NCBI RefSeq assembly: GCF_014489635.1
Contig: NZ_CP060828.1
Location: 5,698,501-5,762,500 of the forward strand
DNA length: 64,000 nt
Direction: 5' to 3'
From: Streptomyces roseirectus
Lineage (GTDB): Bacteria; Actinomycetota; Actinomycetes; Streptomycetales; Streptomycetaceae
The position numbers were made by a program, and so were the translations under genes. A model generated the notes under the pieces. It was not told where the DNA came from and did no database searches. It saw nothing but the letters and a program-made list of their open reading frames with translations. Numbering within the stretch: the first letter of the stretch is position 1; every line of letters begins with the position of its first letter. Shown here one piece after another: positions 46,116-56,218 of this stretch.

Positions 46116-46162
46116 CCTGCCCCGGTGCGTGCTCCCCCGTTACGCACCGGGGCAGGTTTTTT
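46116..46162 (+). terminator. Strong rho-independent terminator after rpfA
   Basis: CCTGCCCCGGTGCGT (46116-46130) pairs perfectly with ACGCACCGGGGCAGG (46142-46156) and is followed by TTTTTT (46157-46162). Confidence 0.95.
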
Positions 46163-46292
46163 CGTGCCCAGCGCCGCGCCCGCTGTTCGCCTTCTCGCCA
46201 CCCCCTCTTTGTTCCGTCTTGGAACAATGGGTACGGTCGGTTCTGTCCCATGGGGCGGTCGGTCGGCTGGCCGAAGCCCCCGGGCCGGTTAG

Positions 46293-47645
<1,353 letters not shown>

Positions 47646-47661
47646 GCACAGCAAGGGCTGA

Positions 47662-47687
47662 CCCTAGGGGGCTGAACCCCCTAAGGG
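47662..47687 (+). terminator. Hairpin between eno and divIC
   Basis: CCCTAGGGGG and CCCCCTAAGGG form a stem of at least seven base pairs with a CTGAA loop (47672-47676). There is no U-tract. It may reduce readthrough from eno into divIC. Confidence 0.55.
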
Positions 47688-47779
47688 GCGTCCCTTAAGA
47701 GGCGTCGTCCGTACGTCCCCGTACCCGGTCCCGTACCGTGTGCGGGGACGTACGCACGTATGAACGGGAGGCGGGACGC

Positions 47780-48256
47780 ATGGCCGTGAAGGACAGGGAC
47801 CGGTTCTCCACCGCGACCAGACTCCGCATCCTCGGCGAGCAGACCGCCGCCCGCGTCTACCGCTCCCAGACGAAACGCCAGCAGCGCCGCTCCCGCCTCA
47901 CCGGCCGCGCGGCCCTCCTCGCCCTCGTCCTGTGCACCCTCGTCGTCGCCCTCGCCTACCCGATGCGGCAGTACGTCTCGCAGCGCGCCGAGATCGCCGA
48001 CCTCGAACGCGAGCAGGAACAGGCCCGCCAGAAGGTCGAGCAACTGCGCGACCAGAAGGCCCGCTGGCAGGACGACGCCTACGCCGAGCAGCAGATCCGC
48101 CTCCGTCTGCACTACGTCCTGCCCGGCGAGACCGGCTTCGTCGTCGTCGACCCGGACGCCGCCAAGCAGGCCCGCGCGGACGCCGGCGCCGCCGACCGGC
48201 CCTGGTACGCGAACGTCTGGGACGGGGTGGACAAGGCGGACGCGGTCGGCAGGTGA
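47780..48256 (+). CDS. divIC: DivIC/FtsB septum-formation initiator
   Basis: The 158-residue protein has a basic cytoplasmic N-terminus (~45 residues), one transmembrane segment (AALLALVLCTLVVALAYPM), and an extracytoplasmic coiled coil (RAEIADLEREQEQARQKVEQLRDQKARW). A C-terminal RLHYVLPGETGFVVVD segment follows. DivIC/FtsB stabilises the FtsL–FtsQ divisome complex. ATG 47780 follows GGGAGGCGGGA. It is followed by DUF501 and ppx, which probably share its transcript. Confidence 0.95.
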   Translation: MAVKDRDRFSTATRLRILGEQTAARVYRSQTKRQQRRSRLTGRAALLALVLCTLVVALAYPMRQYVSQRAEIADLEREQEQARQKVEQLRDQKARWQDDAYAEQQIRLRLHYVLPGETGFVVVDPDAAKQARADAGAADRPWYANVWDGVDKADAVGR

Positions 48257-48358
48257 GGCCAGGGGGGCGGTCCCCTGATACTGGAGGGGCACCAGCACCG
48301 GCACCCACCCTCGCCGGCACCGGCCCTTCACCGACAGCAGAGAGACGATCGTACGAAC

Positions 48359-48889
48359 ATGCAAACGCCTCCCCCGACCACTGAGCGCACCGAGCCGACC
48401 GACGCGGACGTCGAGGCGTTCCGGCAGCAGCTCGGGCGCCCCCCTCGGGGCCTGCGCGCGATCGCCCACCGCTGCCCCTGCGGCCAGCCGGACGTCGTCG
48501 AGACGGCGCCCCGCCTGCCCGACGGCACCCCCTTCCCGACGCTGTACTACCTGACGTGCCCCAAGGCGAACTCCGCCATCGGCACGCTGGAGGCGAACGG
48601 CGTGATGAAGGAGATGACCGAGCGGCTGGCCCGGGACCCGGAACTCGCGGCGGCCTACCGCGCGGCCCACGAGGACTACGTCCGCCGGCGCGACGAGATC
48701 GAGGAGCTGAAGAACTTCCCCAGCGCCGGCGGCATGCCGGACCGCGTGAAGTGCCTGCACGTCCTGGTCGCCCACTCCCTCGCCGCCGGCCCCGGCGTGA
48801 ACCCCCTCGGCGACGAGGCCCTGGCGATGCTGCCGGAGTGGTGGCGCAAGGGCGCGTGCGTGACGCTCACCGAGGAGACCGCGCAGTGA
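48359..48889 (+). CDS. DUF501 protein
   Basis: The 176-residue protein matches the DUF501 pattern: AFRQQLGRPPRGLRAIAHRCPCGQPDVVETAPRLPDGTPFPTLYYLTCPKA, then NSAIGTLEANGVMKEM, and RVKCLHVLVAHSLAAGPGVNPLGDEAL near the C-terminus. Conserved Cys residues (HRCPCG, TCPK, KCLH) suggest metal binding. Function is unknown but the gene is conserved between eno/divIC and ppx in actinobacteria. It overlaps ppx by four bases (GTGA). Confidence 0.93.
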   Translation: MQTPPPTTERTEPTDADVEAFRQQLGRPPRGLRAIAHRCPCGQPDVVETAPRLPDGTPFPTLYYLTCPKANSAIGTLEANGVMKEMTERLARDPELAAAYRAAHEDYVRRRDEIEELKNFPSAGGMPDRVKCLHVLVAHSLAAGPGVNPLGDEALAMLPEWWRKGACVTLTEETAQ

Positions 48890-49833
48890 CCCGCGTCGCC
48901 GCCGTCGACTGCGGCACCAACTCGATCCGCCTCCTCGTCGCCGACGTCACCCTCGAGACCGGTGAACTGACCGACCTGGACCGGCGGATGACGATCGTCC
49001 GGCTCGGCCAGGACGTCGACCGCACCGGCCGGCTCGCCCCTGAGGCGCTGGAGCGGACGTTCGCCGCGTGCCGCGAGTACGCCGCCGTCATCAAGGACCT
49101 CGGCGCCGAACGCGTCCGCTTCGTGGCGACGTCCGCGTCCCGTGACGCCGAGAACCGCGACGAGTTCGTGCGGGGCGTCGTCGACATCCTCGGCGTGGAG
49201 CCGGAGGTCGTCTCCGGGGAGCAGGAGGCGGCGTTCTCCTTCACCGGGGCGACGAAGGAGCTGACGGGGCGCGCGGACCTCGCGACGCCCTACCTCGTCG
49301 TCGACATCGGCGGCGGCTCCACGGAGTTCGTCGTCGGCGACACCGCCGTCCGCGCCGCGCGCTCCGTCGACATCGGCTGCGTCCGGATGACCGAGCGGCA
49401 CCTCGTGCGCGACGGCGCCGTCACCGATCCGCCGACCGAGGCGCAGGTCGCCGCGGCGCGCGCGGACATCGAGGCGGCGCTCGACCTCGCGGAGAAGACG
49501 GTCCCGCTGAGCGAGGCGCGCACGCTGGTCGGGCTCGCCGGGTCGGTCACCACGCTCTCGGCGATCGCCCAGGACCTCCCCGCGTACGACTCGACGGCCA
49601 TCCACCACTCCCGGATCCCCTACGCGAAGGTCCGCGAGCTGACCGAGTGGCTGCTGCGCTCCACCCACGCCGAGCGCGCGGCGATCGGCTCCATGCATCC
49701 GGGGCGCGTGGACGTCATCGGCGCGGGCGCGCTCGTCCTGCTGGCGATCATGGAGCGGACCGGGGCGGCGGAGGTCGTGGTCAGCGAGCACGACATCCTC
49801 GACGGGATCGCGTTCGAGGTGGCGGCGGGCTAG
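48886..49833 (+). CDS. ppx: Ppx/GppA exopolyphosphatase
   Basis: The 315-residue enzyme has the actin-like ATPase fold of Ppx/GppA: VAAVDCGTNSIRLLVADV (phosphate 1), SASRDAENRDEF, EVVSGEQEAAFSF, YLVVDIGGGSTEFVVG (phosphate 2) and VGLAGSVTTLSAIA (adenosine-type loop). It hydrolyses polyphosphate or pppGpp. The GTG start overlaps the DUF501 stop, so expression is coupled. The bacterial short form lacks the C-terminal HD domain of E. coli Ppx. Confidence 0.96.
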   Translation: MTRVAAVDCGTNSIRLLVADVTLETGELTDLDRRMTIVRLGQDVDRTGRLAPEALERTFAACREYAAVIKDLGAERVRFVATSASRDAENRDEFVRGVVDILGVEPEVVSGEQEAAFSFTGATKELTGRADLATPYLVVDIGGGSTEFVVGDTAVRAARSVDIGCVRMTERHLVRDGAVTDPPTEAQVAAARADIEAALDLAEKTVPLSEARTLVGLAGSVTTLSAIAQDLPAYDSTAIHHSRIPYAKVRELTEWLLRSTHAERAAIGSMHPGRVDVIGAGALVLLAIMERTGAAEVVVSEHDILDGIAFEVAAG

Positions 49834-49848
49834 GGCGCTGGGCAGGGG

Positions 49849-49885
49849 GAAGCCCCGGCACCTCGCAAGAGGGGGCCGGGGCTTC
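49849..49885. terminator. Bidirectional terminator between ppx and the convergent secreted-protein gene
   Basis: GAAGCCCCGGC (49849-49859) pairs perfectly with GCCGGGGCTTC (49875-49885) around a 15-base loop. Confidence 0.8.
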
Positions 49886-49894
49886 GTACGTCCG

Positions 49895-50338
49895 TCAGGC
49901 GTGGACGTTGATCCTGGAGCTGCAGTCGCTGAACGAGCCCTGGACGAGGCAGACGTACATCGTGCGGGTGGCGCCCTCGTCGAGGTCGCCGGTCGTGCGG
50001 TCGGTGTACGGCGCGGACTGGCCGCGTGTCGTGGCGATGCGGCCGTCGCTGAGGTGGGCCTCGATGCCGTAACCGTCCGCCAGCTGGTCGGAGGCGATCA
50101 GGGTGTCCCCGGTGGAGGAGTCGAGGGAGCCCGGGTCGGCCGCCCACATGGCGGTTCCGGCGTAGTCGCCGTTGTTGAAGACGTCGATGCGGCCGGAGCC
50201 GTCGGTGAACGTGTAGCTGCGGAAATTGACGGTCGGCGCGGCGTTCGCCGGGCTCGCCGGGCCGGCCAGGACCAGACCGCCGGCCAGTGCCAGCGCGGAG
50301 GCGACGACGGACGCCGCTCTCTTACCCCGTGTCTTCAC
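49895..50338 (-). CDS. Small secreted protein, family not recognised
   Basis: The 147-residue protein starts at GTG 50338 (GAGG upstream). A Sec signal peptide (VVASALALAGGLVLAGPASPANA) ends near ANA-AP. The mature ~113 residues are beta-rich: VNFRSYTFTDGSGRIDVF, DTLIASDQLADGYGIEAHL, MYVCLVQGSFSDCSS. Two cysteines near the end can form a disulphide. No known enzyme motif was seen. Its promoter shares the region that also contains the Rex site for ndh. Confidence 0.75.
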   Translation of the reverse strand: MKTRGKRAASVVASALALAGGLVLAGPASPANAAPTVNFRSYTFTDGSGRIDVFNNGDYAGTAMWAADPGSLDSSTGDTLIASDQLADGYGIEAHLSDGRIATTRGQSAPYTDRTTGDLDEGATRTMYVCLVQGSFSDCSSRINVHA

Positions 50339-50894
50339 GTGTGACCTCGTCTCACAGAGTTGATGTTGTGAAGGAGGCACATCATTCATGGCGGGGGAGG
50401 GGAAGAAGAAGCGATTTTCGGCCAAGTGTGGAAATCAGGCCGCTGAGGGTCTGGGGCGGCTGCTCCTGCCGTTCTTCCACTTGATTCTCCGCTGAGCAGG
50501 GACGACACCGTTTGAGCGGGGTCGAGGGGCGGTGCGGTGACGTCCTGTCGGCAAAGTTCGTGAAGTTCTTCACAAGGAAATGGGTCCCGTCGGGCGAGGA
50601 ATGTGCCCCGGTTGGCCCTTCCGGGGCCCCAACTGGCGTATGAACACGTTCAAAACGGAGGGACGGGGGCGTTTCGACGCGATGTCGCGGAGGTGTCGTC
50701 CGGCCCTGTCGGGAGGGGTTTCGAGCGGTTGACGGGCAGCTCACGGCCCATTGACAACGGTGTGAGGAGGGGCCGGGTTCCCACTCGCGGACATGACATG
50801 GATCACGCGAGTCGCGGAGGATAACACACCCCCCGTCAAAGCTTGTGAAGGGGCGCACGAGCGACCCCCCTGACCCGGGTGGATACTCGATGGC
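50339..50894. other. 556-bp divergent intergenic region before ndh
   Basis: The gap holds a Rex-like operator (50558-50575), a second weaker Rex-like half-site array (50843-50860), and TTGACA-like promoter elements (TTGACGG at 50728 and TTGACAACG at 50752). No ORF is credible. Its length suggests a long ndh leader or more than one promoter. Confidence 0.55.
50558..50575. promoter_or_regulatory. Rex operator (redox-sensing)
   Basis: TCGTGAAGTTCTTCACAA matches TTGTGAA-N4-TTCACAA with one mismatch. Rex is the NAD+/NADH-responsive repressor of respiratory genes in Streptomyces, and ndh is a reported target in S. coelicolor. A partial second site, TTGTGAAGGGGCGCACGA, is at 50843. Confidence 0.75.
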
Positions 50895-52283
50895 ATGAGC
50901 ACCACGGAGCGTCCCAGGATCCTCGTAGTAGGCGGTGGGTACGTAGGCCTGTACGCAGCTCGGCGCATTCTCAAGAAGATGCGCTACGGCGAGGCGACCG
51001 TCACGGTCGTCGACCCCCGGTCGTACATGACCTACCAGCCCTTCCTCCCCGAAACCGCCGCCGGCAACATCTCCCCGCGCCACGTCGTCGTCCCGCTGCG
51101 ACGCGTGCTGCCGAAGGCGGAGGTGCTCACCGGCCGGGTCACCACCATCGACCAGGACCGCAAGGTCGCGACGATCGCGCCGCTCGTCGGCGAGGCGTAC
51201 GAGCTGCCCTTCGACTACCTGGTGATCGCGCTCGGCGCCGTCTCCCGCACCTTCCCGATCCCCGGCCTCGCCGAGCAGGGCATCGGCATGAAGGGCGTCG
51301 AGGAGGCCATCGGCCTGCGCAACCACGTCCTCGAACAGCTCGACAAGGCCGACTCCACGACCGACGAGGAGATCCGCCGCAAGGCGCTCACCTTCGTCTT
51401 CATCGGCGGCGGGTTCGCCGGCGCGGAGACCATCGGCGAGGTCGAGGACCTGGCCCGGGACGCGGCCAAGTACTACAAGACGGTCTCCCGCGAGGACATG
51501 CGCTTCGTCCTCGTCGACGCCGCCGACAAGATCCTCCCCGAGGTCGGCCCCAAGCTCGGCCTCTACGGCAAGGAGCACCTGGAGAGCCGCGGCGTCGAGA
51601 TCTACCTCTCGACCTCGATGGACTCCTGCGTCGACGGCCACGTCGTCCTGAAGAACGGCCTCGAGGTCGACTCCAACACGATCGTCTGGACGGCCGGCGT
51701 CAAGCCGAACCCCGTCCTCGCGCGCTACGGCCTGCCCCTCGGCCCCCGCGGTCACGTCGACACCTCCGAGACCCTTCAGGTCCAGGGCACCGACTACATC
51801 TGGGCCGCCGGCGACAACGCCCAGGTCCCCGACGTCGCCGCCCGCAAGGCCGGCGTCGAGAACGCCTGGTGCCCGCCGAACGCGCAGCACGCGCTGCGGC
51901 AGGCCAAGGTCCTCGGCGACAACGTGGTCTCCGGCATGCGGGGCTTCCCGCAGAAGACCTACTCCCACGCCAACAAGGGCGCCGTGGCCGGCCTCGGCCT
52001 CCACAAGGGCGTCGCGATGATCGTCTTCGGCAAGATGAAGATCAAGGTGCGCGGGCGGCTCGCCTGGTACATGCACCGCGGCTACCACGGCATGGCCATG
52101 CCGACCTGGAACCGCAAGATCCGCGTCTTCGCCGACTGGACGCTCGGGATGTTCCTCAAGCGTGAGGTCGTCGCGCTGGGGGCGCTTGAGACTCCTCGCG
52201 AGGAGTTCTACGAGGCCGCCAAGCCCGCGCCCGCGCCCGCGGCTGCCAAGACGGAGTCCAAGACGGAGGCCAAGGCTTCCTGA
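50895..52283 (+). CDS. ndh: Type II NADH dehydrogenase (NDH-2)
   Basis: The 462-residue enzyme has FAD motif ILVVGGGYVGLYAARRI, YMTYQPFLPETAAGNI, the second nucleotide fold FVFIGGGFAGAETIGEVEDL, IWTAGVKPNP, and the FAD-binding YIWAAGDNAQV...CPPNAQHALRQAKVL. The C-terminus has AWYMHRGYHGMAMPT and a membrane-associated helix. NDH-2 transfers electrons from NADH to menaquinone without pumping protons. Start ATG 50895 lies in a long leader with Rex sites. A terminator follows at 52408. Confidence 0.95.
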   Translation: MSTTERPRILVVGGGYVGLYAARRILKKMRYGEATVTVVDPRSYMTYQPFLPETAAGNISPRHVVVPLRRVLPKAEVLTGRVTTIDQDRKVATIAPLVGEAYELPFDYLVIALGAVSRTFPIPGLAEQGIGMKGVEEAIGLRNHVLEQLDKADSTTDEEIRRKALTFVFIGGGFAGAETIGEVEDLARDAAKYYKTVSREDMRFVLVDAADKILPEVGPKLGLYGKEHLESRGVEIYLSTSMDSCVDGHVVLKNGLEVDSNTIVWTAGVKPNPVLARYGLPLGPRGHVDTSETLQVQGTDYIWAAGDNAQVPDVAARKAGVENAWCPPNAQHALRQAKVLGDNVVSGMRGFPQKTYSHANKGAVAGLGLHKGVAMIVFGKMKIKVRGRLAWYMHRGYHGMAMPTWNRKIRVFADWTLGMFLKREVVALGALETPREEFYEAAKPAPAPAAAKTESKTEAKAS

Positions 52284-52407
52284 GAGAAGGGGAGTTCGGG
52301 GCCCCGTTCCCTGAATTCCCCTCCGCCTCTCTGCTGTCGCTGCTTACACAAGGCAGTTGGTCCGCGAGCCCTGTTCCGGGGCTCACGGACTCGTACCGGT
52401 CCTCGTC

Positions 52408-52449
52408 CGAAGGGGCCGCCCGCCATCCGTGGTGCGGGCGGCCCCTTCG
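52408..52449 (+). terminator. 16-bp perfect hairpin after ndh
   Basis: CGAAGGGGCCGCCCGC (52408-52423) is complementary along its full length to 52434-52449 across a 10-base loop. Confidence 0.85.
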
Positions 52450-52592
52450 GCGTACCGGGGTGCAGCTGAGTAGGAATGCTCATGCGGCCGCCCGGATGTG
52501 GGGGTTGGATGGACGGTGGTGGCCCTCGGGGGTCGGCTGTCGGTGGCGGTGGTTAGAGTTGACTGTGTGATCCGTACGGGGAGGGTGACGGG

Positions 52593-53090
52593 ATGTTGCT
52601 GGAGGGCGGGGAGAACCCGGCGATCGACGCGCGGAACGCGATTCAGGCGCAGGCCGACATGGCCACGGAGTACGCGTCGTTCACAGGTTTCCGCACGCGG
52701 ATAGACGAACTGATCCGTACCCTCAAGGGCTCCTCGGCCGGCCCCGCCGAACTGGCCCAGGACCAGCTCACCCGCACCCAGTTCGGCGGCGGCAGCGAGG
52801 GCTGGATCGAGGCGGCGGGTCTCTTCACGGCGTACCAGACGGTCATCACCGAGCTGGAGAACCTCTCCAAGCTCCTCTCCGACTCCATGGAAGGCATGGG
52901 CATCGCCGTCCTCGCCTCCCACAAGGGCTACGAGAACATCGACCTCGACATCCGCCAGCGCATGGCCGCGATCAGCGCGGAGACGACGAAGGAGTACGGC
53001 GGGGTCTACGACCCGGGCCAGCCGCAGCAGACGGCCGCCCAGCCGTCGTCCGGCGCCGCCACGAAGAACGCGAAGGGCGGCGCGATCTGA
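52593..53090 (+). CDS. Type VII secretion-associated WXG-like protein, first gene of the satellite
   Basis: The 165-residue protein is helical and lacks a signal peptide. It has FTGFRTRIDELIRTLKGS, an Ala/Gln/Thr-rich middle, GGGSEGWIEAAGLFTAYQTVITELENLSKLLSDSMEGM and a C-terminal Gln/Ala-rich tail. The W-x-E near the helix turn is WXG-like. Its stop overlaps the next gene's ATG (TGATG), so they form a co-translated pair, as in ESX substrate pairs. Family assignment is by context and helical pattern only. Confidence 0.7.
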   Translation: MLLEGGENPAIDARNAIQAQADMATEYASFTGFRTRIDELIRTLKGSSAGPAELAQDQLTRTQFGGGSEGWIEAAGLFTAYQTVITELENLSKLLSDSMEGMGIAVLASHKGYENIDLDIRQRMAAISAETTKEYGGVYDPGQPQQTAAQPSSGAATKNAKGGAI

Positions 53091-54661
53091 TGCGTGACGC
53101 TCAGAGTTCGGGCGGTACGTTCTTCGACGGTATGAGCCATGAGCAGATGCTGGCGTGGCTGGACCAGGCGAACGCGGGCGTGGTCAGTGGTGCGGCGGAC
53201 CGTCTGAAGAAGGCGGCCACCGAGATCCAGAGCATCGCCGACGAACTGAAGGTCCGTCCGCAGTGGGTCGCCTGGAAGGGCGAGGGCGCCGATGCCTTCC
53301 GCACCTGGGCGGCCGACCTCGCGAACGCGACCCTGCGGCTGAGCGACTTCAGCCGCGACTCCGGCACCTGGCTCTCCCACGCCTCCGACGCCATCTCCCT
53401 GGCCCAGTCCGCCATCCCCCGCGACCTCCCCGGCGCCACCGCCAACCTCGCCGCCGCGAACGCCGCCCACAACGACCCCGACGCCGCCTCCATCGCGTCC
53501 AAGTCCTCCGCCGAACTCGCGGCTCTGAAGGCGGACCGGGAGAAGGTCCGCCTGGAGGCGGCCACCCAGATGAACAAGCTGGCGCAGTCGTATTCGTGGT
53601 CGGCTACGCAGTTGAACTCGTTGGAGAGGCCGAAGCTTCCACCGCCGCCGAAGGCGTTCCTGCCCCCCGATGTCCGCGCAGTCGACAGCATGAGGGATAA
53701 GGCGCCTACAGGGGACAGCGGTTCGGCCGGTGGGGGGTCGGCTCTCGGGTCCGTTTCCACGTCTCGTGGTGTGACGGGAGATGGCAGCACGACCGGGAAG
53801 TCTCCTGAACGGCATGCCTCAGGCGCTTCCGCGCCGCTGCCGCATGCGTCGGTGGACGCGGTATTGCCGCCGACACGAACGGCCATCGACTCGGTGGGGA
53901 CTTTGCCGTCACAGACCCCGGTGCAGGTCCCGCACACCCCTGTCGACCCCGGCCCGCTGAAGGGCGGGGTGCAACAGTCGCTTCTGGCGCCCCCGTTGTT
54001 CGGTACTGGTCAGGTACTCCCCGGCAACAACCCTGTGGTGCAGGGCCGAGCTACTGGTGCCGGCACGATCCCCATGCCCTCGACGAGTCAGGGAACTGGG
54101 ACCGCGACGCCGGTCGGGCGGATCCCGAACGGAGTCGGTGGAGGCAACGGCATCGTCGGCGGCCGTCCTGTCCTGCCGTCGGAAAGCAGGCCGACCGGAG
54201 CTATTCCGCGTGGCACGGTCGTCGGCGGTGAAGGCGTACAGGCGCGCGGCCCGATGGGACAGACGACAGGCATGACGAATCCGGTCGGCCGAGCGGCCGG
54301 TGTATCGGGTGCGACTTCTGGCAACCGTCCGGTGTCCTCTCCCGGCGGCGTTGTCGGAGGCCGTCCGGCAGTCAATTCCGCTGTCGTAGGAGGCGATCCC
54401 GCCAGGCAGCCGAGGCGTACAGGAGGCCGCATTCCTGGTTCCGGTGCGATCGGTGCCGGCGGGGAGGGAACGCGGAATCCTACTGCAGGTGGAACAACCT
54501 CCGGCGGGAGCTGCAACGCAGCAAGCCCTGCCTCGCGCCCGCCGCAAGGGACGCCGCCGGCACAGACGCGAAACGGGAGCGGTCGACCGTACGGTGTGAC
54601 GGAGGACGAGGAGACCTGGCGGCGGAACCAGCGGCCCACCGTGCCGCCGGTCGTCGAGTGA
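53090..54661 (+). CDS. WXG/PPE-like protein with long Gly/Pro/Ser-rich C-terminus
   Basis: The 523-residue protein has an N-terminal helical hairpin (about 15-185) with WVAWKGEGADAFRTWAADL (a WXG-type W-x-G and following helix) and a Met/Ala-rich second half. Residues ~185-515 are disordered and Gly/Pro/Ser-rich. It ends ETWRRNQRPTVPPVVE. Such bipartite proteins resemble PPE/LXG-type type VII substrates. Codon composition is less GC-rich across the middle and 3' part. Translation is coupled to the upstream gene. Confidence 0.75.
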   Translation: MRDAQSSGGTFFDGMSHEQMLAWLDQANAGVVSGAADRLKKAATEIQSIADELKVRPQWVAWKGEGADAFRTWAADLANATLRLSDFSRDSGTWLSHASDAISLAQSAIPRDLPGATANLAAANAAHNDPDAASIASKSSAELAALKADREKVRLEAATQMNKLAQSYSWSATQLNSLERPKLPPPPKAFLPPDVRAVDSMRDKAPTGDSGSAGGGSALGSVSTSRGVTGDGSTTGKSPERHASGASAPLPHASVDAVLPPTRTAIDSVGTLPSQTPVQVPHTPVDPGPLKGGVQQSLLAPPLFGTGQVLPGNNPVVQGRATGAGTIPMPSTSQGTGTATPVGRIPNGVGGGNGIVGGRPVLPSESRPTGAIPRGTVVGGEGVQARGPMGQTTGMTNPVGRAAGVSGATSGNRPVSSPGGVVGGRPAVNSAVVGGDPARQPRRTGGRIPGSGAIGAGGEGTRNPTAGGTTSGGSCNAASPASRPPQGTPPAQTRNGSGRPYGVTEDEETWRRNQRPTVPPVVE

Positions 54662-54691
54662 TGCGTTCAGGGACAAGGGAGAACCAAGTTC

Positions 54692-56020
54692 ATGCGGACC
54701 GGTAGCGCTCGGTACAGGCTGTGCCGTGTGATGACAGTGACGGTCTTGGGGCTGTCGCTGGTAGGTATCGCCGGAACGCCGGCGAGCGCGGAGACGATCC
54801 GTCAGGAACAGTGGTTTCTCGACGCCATGCAGGCCGAGAACATGTGGAAGATCAGCACCGGCGAGGGCGTCACGGTCGCGGTCATCGACTCAGGTGTGGA
54901 TTCCACGAATCCTGATCTCGTAGGACGTGTTCTTCCCGGCAAGGACTTTTCCACGGGGCAGCCCGGTGACGCACATACGGATTATGAAGGCCATGGCACC
55001 GGGATGGCTGGCCTGATCGCGGGAACAGGTGCGTACAACGGCGGGCAAGGTGCCTTTGGCCTCGCTCCTGGGGCAAAGATTCTGCCCATTCGGCTTCCCA
55101 ACAGTGGCGCTGCGGCTAATTTGGCCGAGAGTGACAAGGTATTCAACGATGCGCTTCCCTCGGCGATCCGTTATGCCGCCGATCACGACGCGAAGGTGAT
55201 CAACATTTCCCAGGCGTCAACAGAAACGACGCCACAGGTGACCGCCGCAGTCACCTATGCCCTCAAGAAGGGCTCATTGGTATTTGCTGGTGTCGGCAAT
55301 GATGCGGAGAAGGGAAATTTGGTGATGTACCCGGCGGCCACACCTGGTGTGGTCGGCGTCGCGGCGGTAGGAAAGGACCTTCACCGGACGGCGGAGTCCG
55401 AGTACGGTCCTCAAGTCGACATGGCCGCACCGGGTGAGCAGATGGTCCACGCCTGTGGAACCAAGAGCGGCATGTGCGAAAGCCACGGCACCAGTGACGC
55501 CACCGCCCTGGCCTCCGCCAGCGCCGCCCTGATCTGGTCCGTCCACCCCACCTGGACCAACAACCAGGTCCTGCGCGTCATGCTGAACACCATCGGTGGC
55601 CCCACGGACGGCGCCAAGCGCAACGACGCCATCGGCTACGGCATCGTCCGCCCCCGCATCGCCCTCCAGAACCCCGGCGACCCGGGCCCGGCGGACGTCT
55701 ACCCCCTCCCCGACCTCGCGGAGGCGCAGCAGCCAGCGTCCCCCGCCCCCACCCCGTCGGCGAAGGAGAGCGAACCGGCGAAGGCGGCGGCTGCGACGAA
55801 GGGCGACGACGGCACCCCGTGGCTGGGGATCGGCCTCGGTGTGGGCGCCCTCGTCGCGGCCGGCGTGGCAGCGACGATCGTCGTCAGGAAGCGCCGCACC
55901 ACCGCGCCGCAGCCCACCGGGAGCCAGCCCTACCCGGCGCCGCAACAGGGCTTCGGCCCGCCCCCGGCGATGCCGGCGAACGTTCCGCCCCAGCCTCCTC
56001 GGGGCCCGGACGGCAACTGA
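54692..56020 (+). CDS. Mycosin (type VII secretion subtilisin-like protease)
   Basis: The 442-residue protein has a signal peptide (VTVLGLSLVGIAGTPASA) and the catalytic triad Asp66 (VAVIDSG), His101 (YEGHGTGMAG) and Ser268 (HGTSDATALAS), with oxyanion Asn203 (GVGNDAEK). A Pro/Ala-rich linker leads to one C-terminal membrane helix (LGIGLGVGALVAAGVAATIVV) and a short cytoplasmic Pro tail, the mycosin layout. The N-terminal half of the gene is visibly less GC-rich than the C-terminal half (one 60-bp line near 55,261 counts 29 G+C). It lacks adjacent EccB/C/D/E genes. Confidence 0.93.
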   Translation: MRTGSARYRLCRVMTVTVLGLSLVGIAGTPASAETIRQEQWFLDAMQAENMWKISTGEGVTVAVIDSGVDSTNPDLVGRVLPGKDFSTGQPGDAHTDYEGHGTGMAGLIAGTGAYNGGQGAFGLAPGAKILPIRLPNSGAAANLAESDKVFNDALPSAIRYAADHDAKVINISQASTETTPQVTAAVTYALKKGSLVFAGVGNDAEKGNLVMYPAATPGVVGVAAVGKDLHRTAESEYGPQVDMAAPGEQMVHACGTKSGMCESHGTSDATALASASAALIWSVHPTWTNNQVLRVMLNTIGGPTDGAKRNDAIGYGIVRPRIALQNPGDPGPADVYPLPDLAEAQQPASPAPTPSAKESEPAKAAAATKGDDGTPWLGIGLGVGALVAAGVAATIVVRKRRTTAPQPTGSQPYPAPQQGFGPPPAMPANVPPQPPRGPDGN

Positions 56021-56218
56021 TCCCCCGCTCCCGCCCCCCGTCGGAACGATCTCCCCGAACGCTTCACACCCCTGCACCGATCGATGCGAAACACGCCTCC
56101 CTGACTCTCTTACCAAGTTGCTAACTTGTACGGAGATCGGGGACGCGCGGCCACGCGAGTGGTGCCGTACGGAGGAAAGCCGCGGTGGCGAGCCGCACAC
56201 GGGGAAGGTGGCAGGCCG

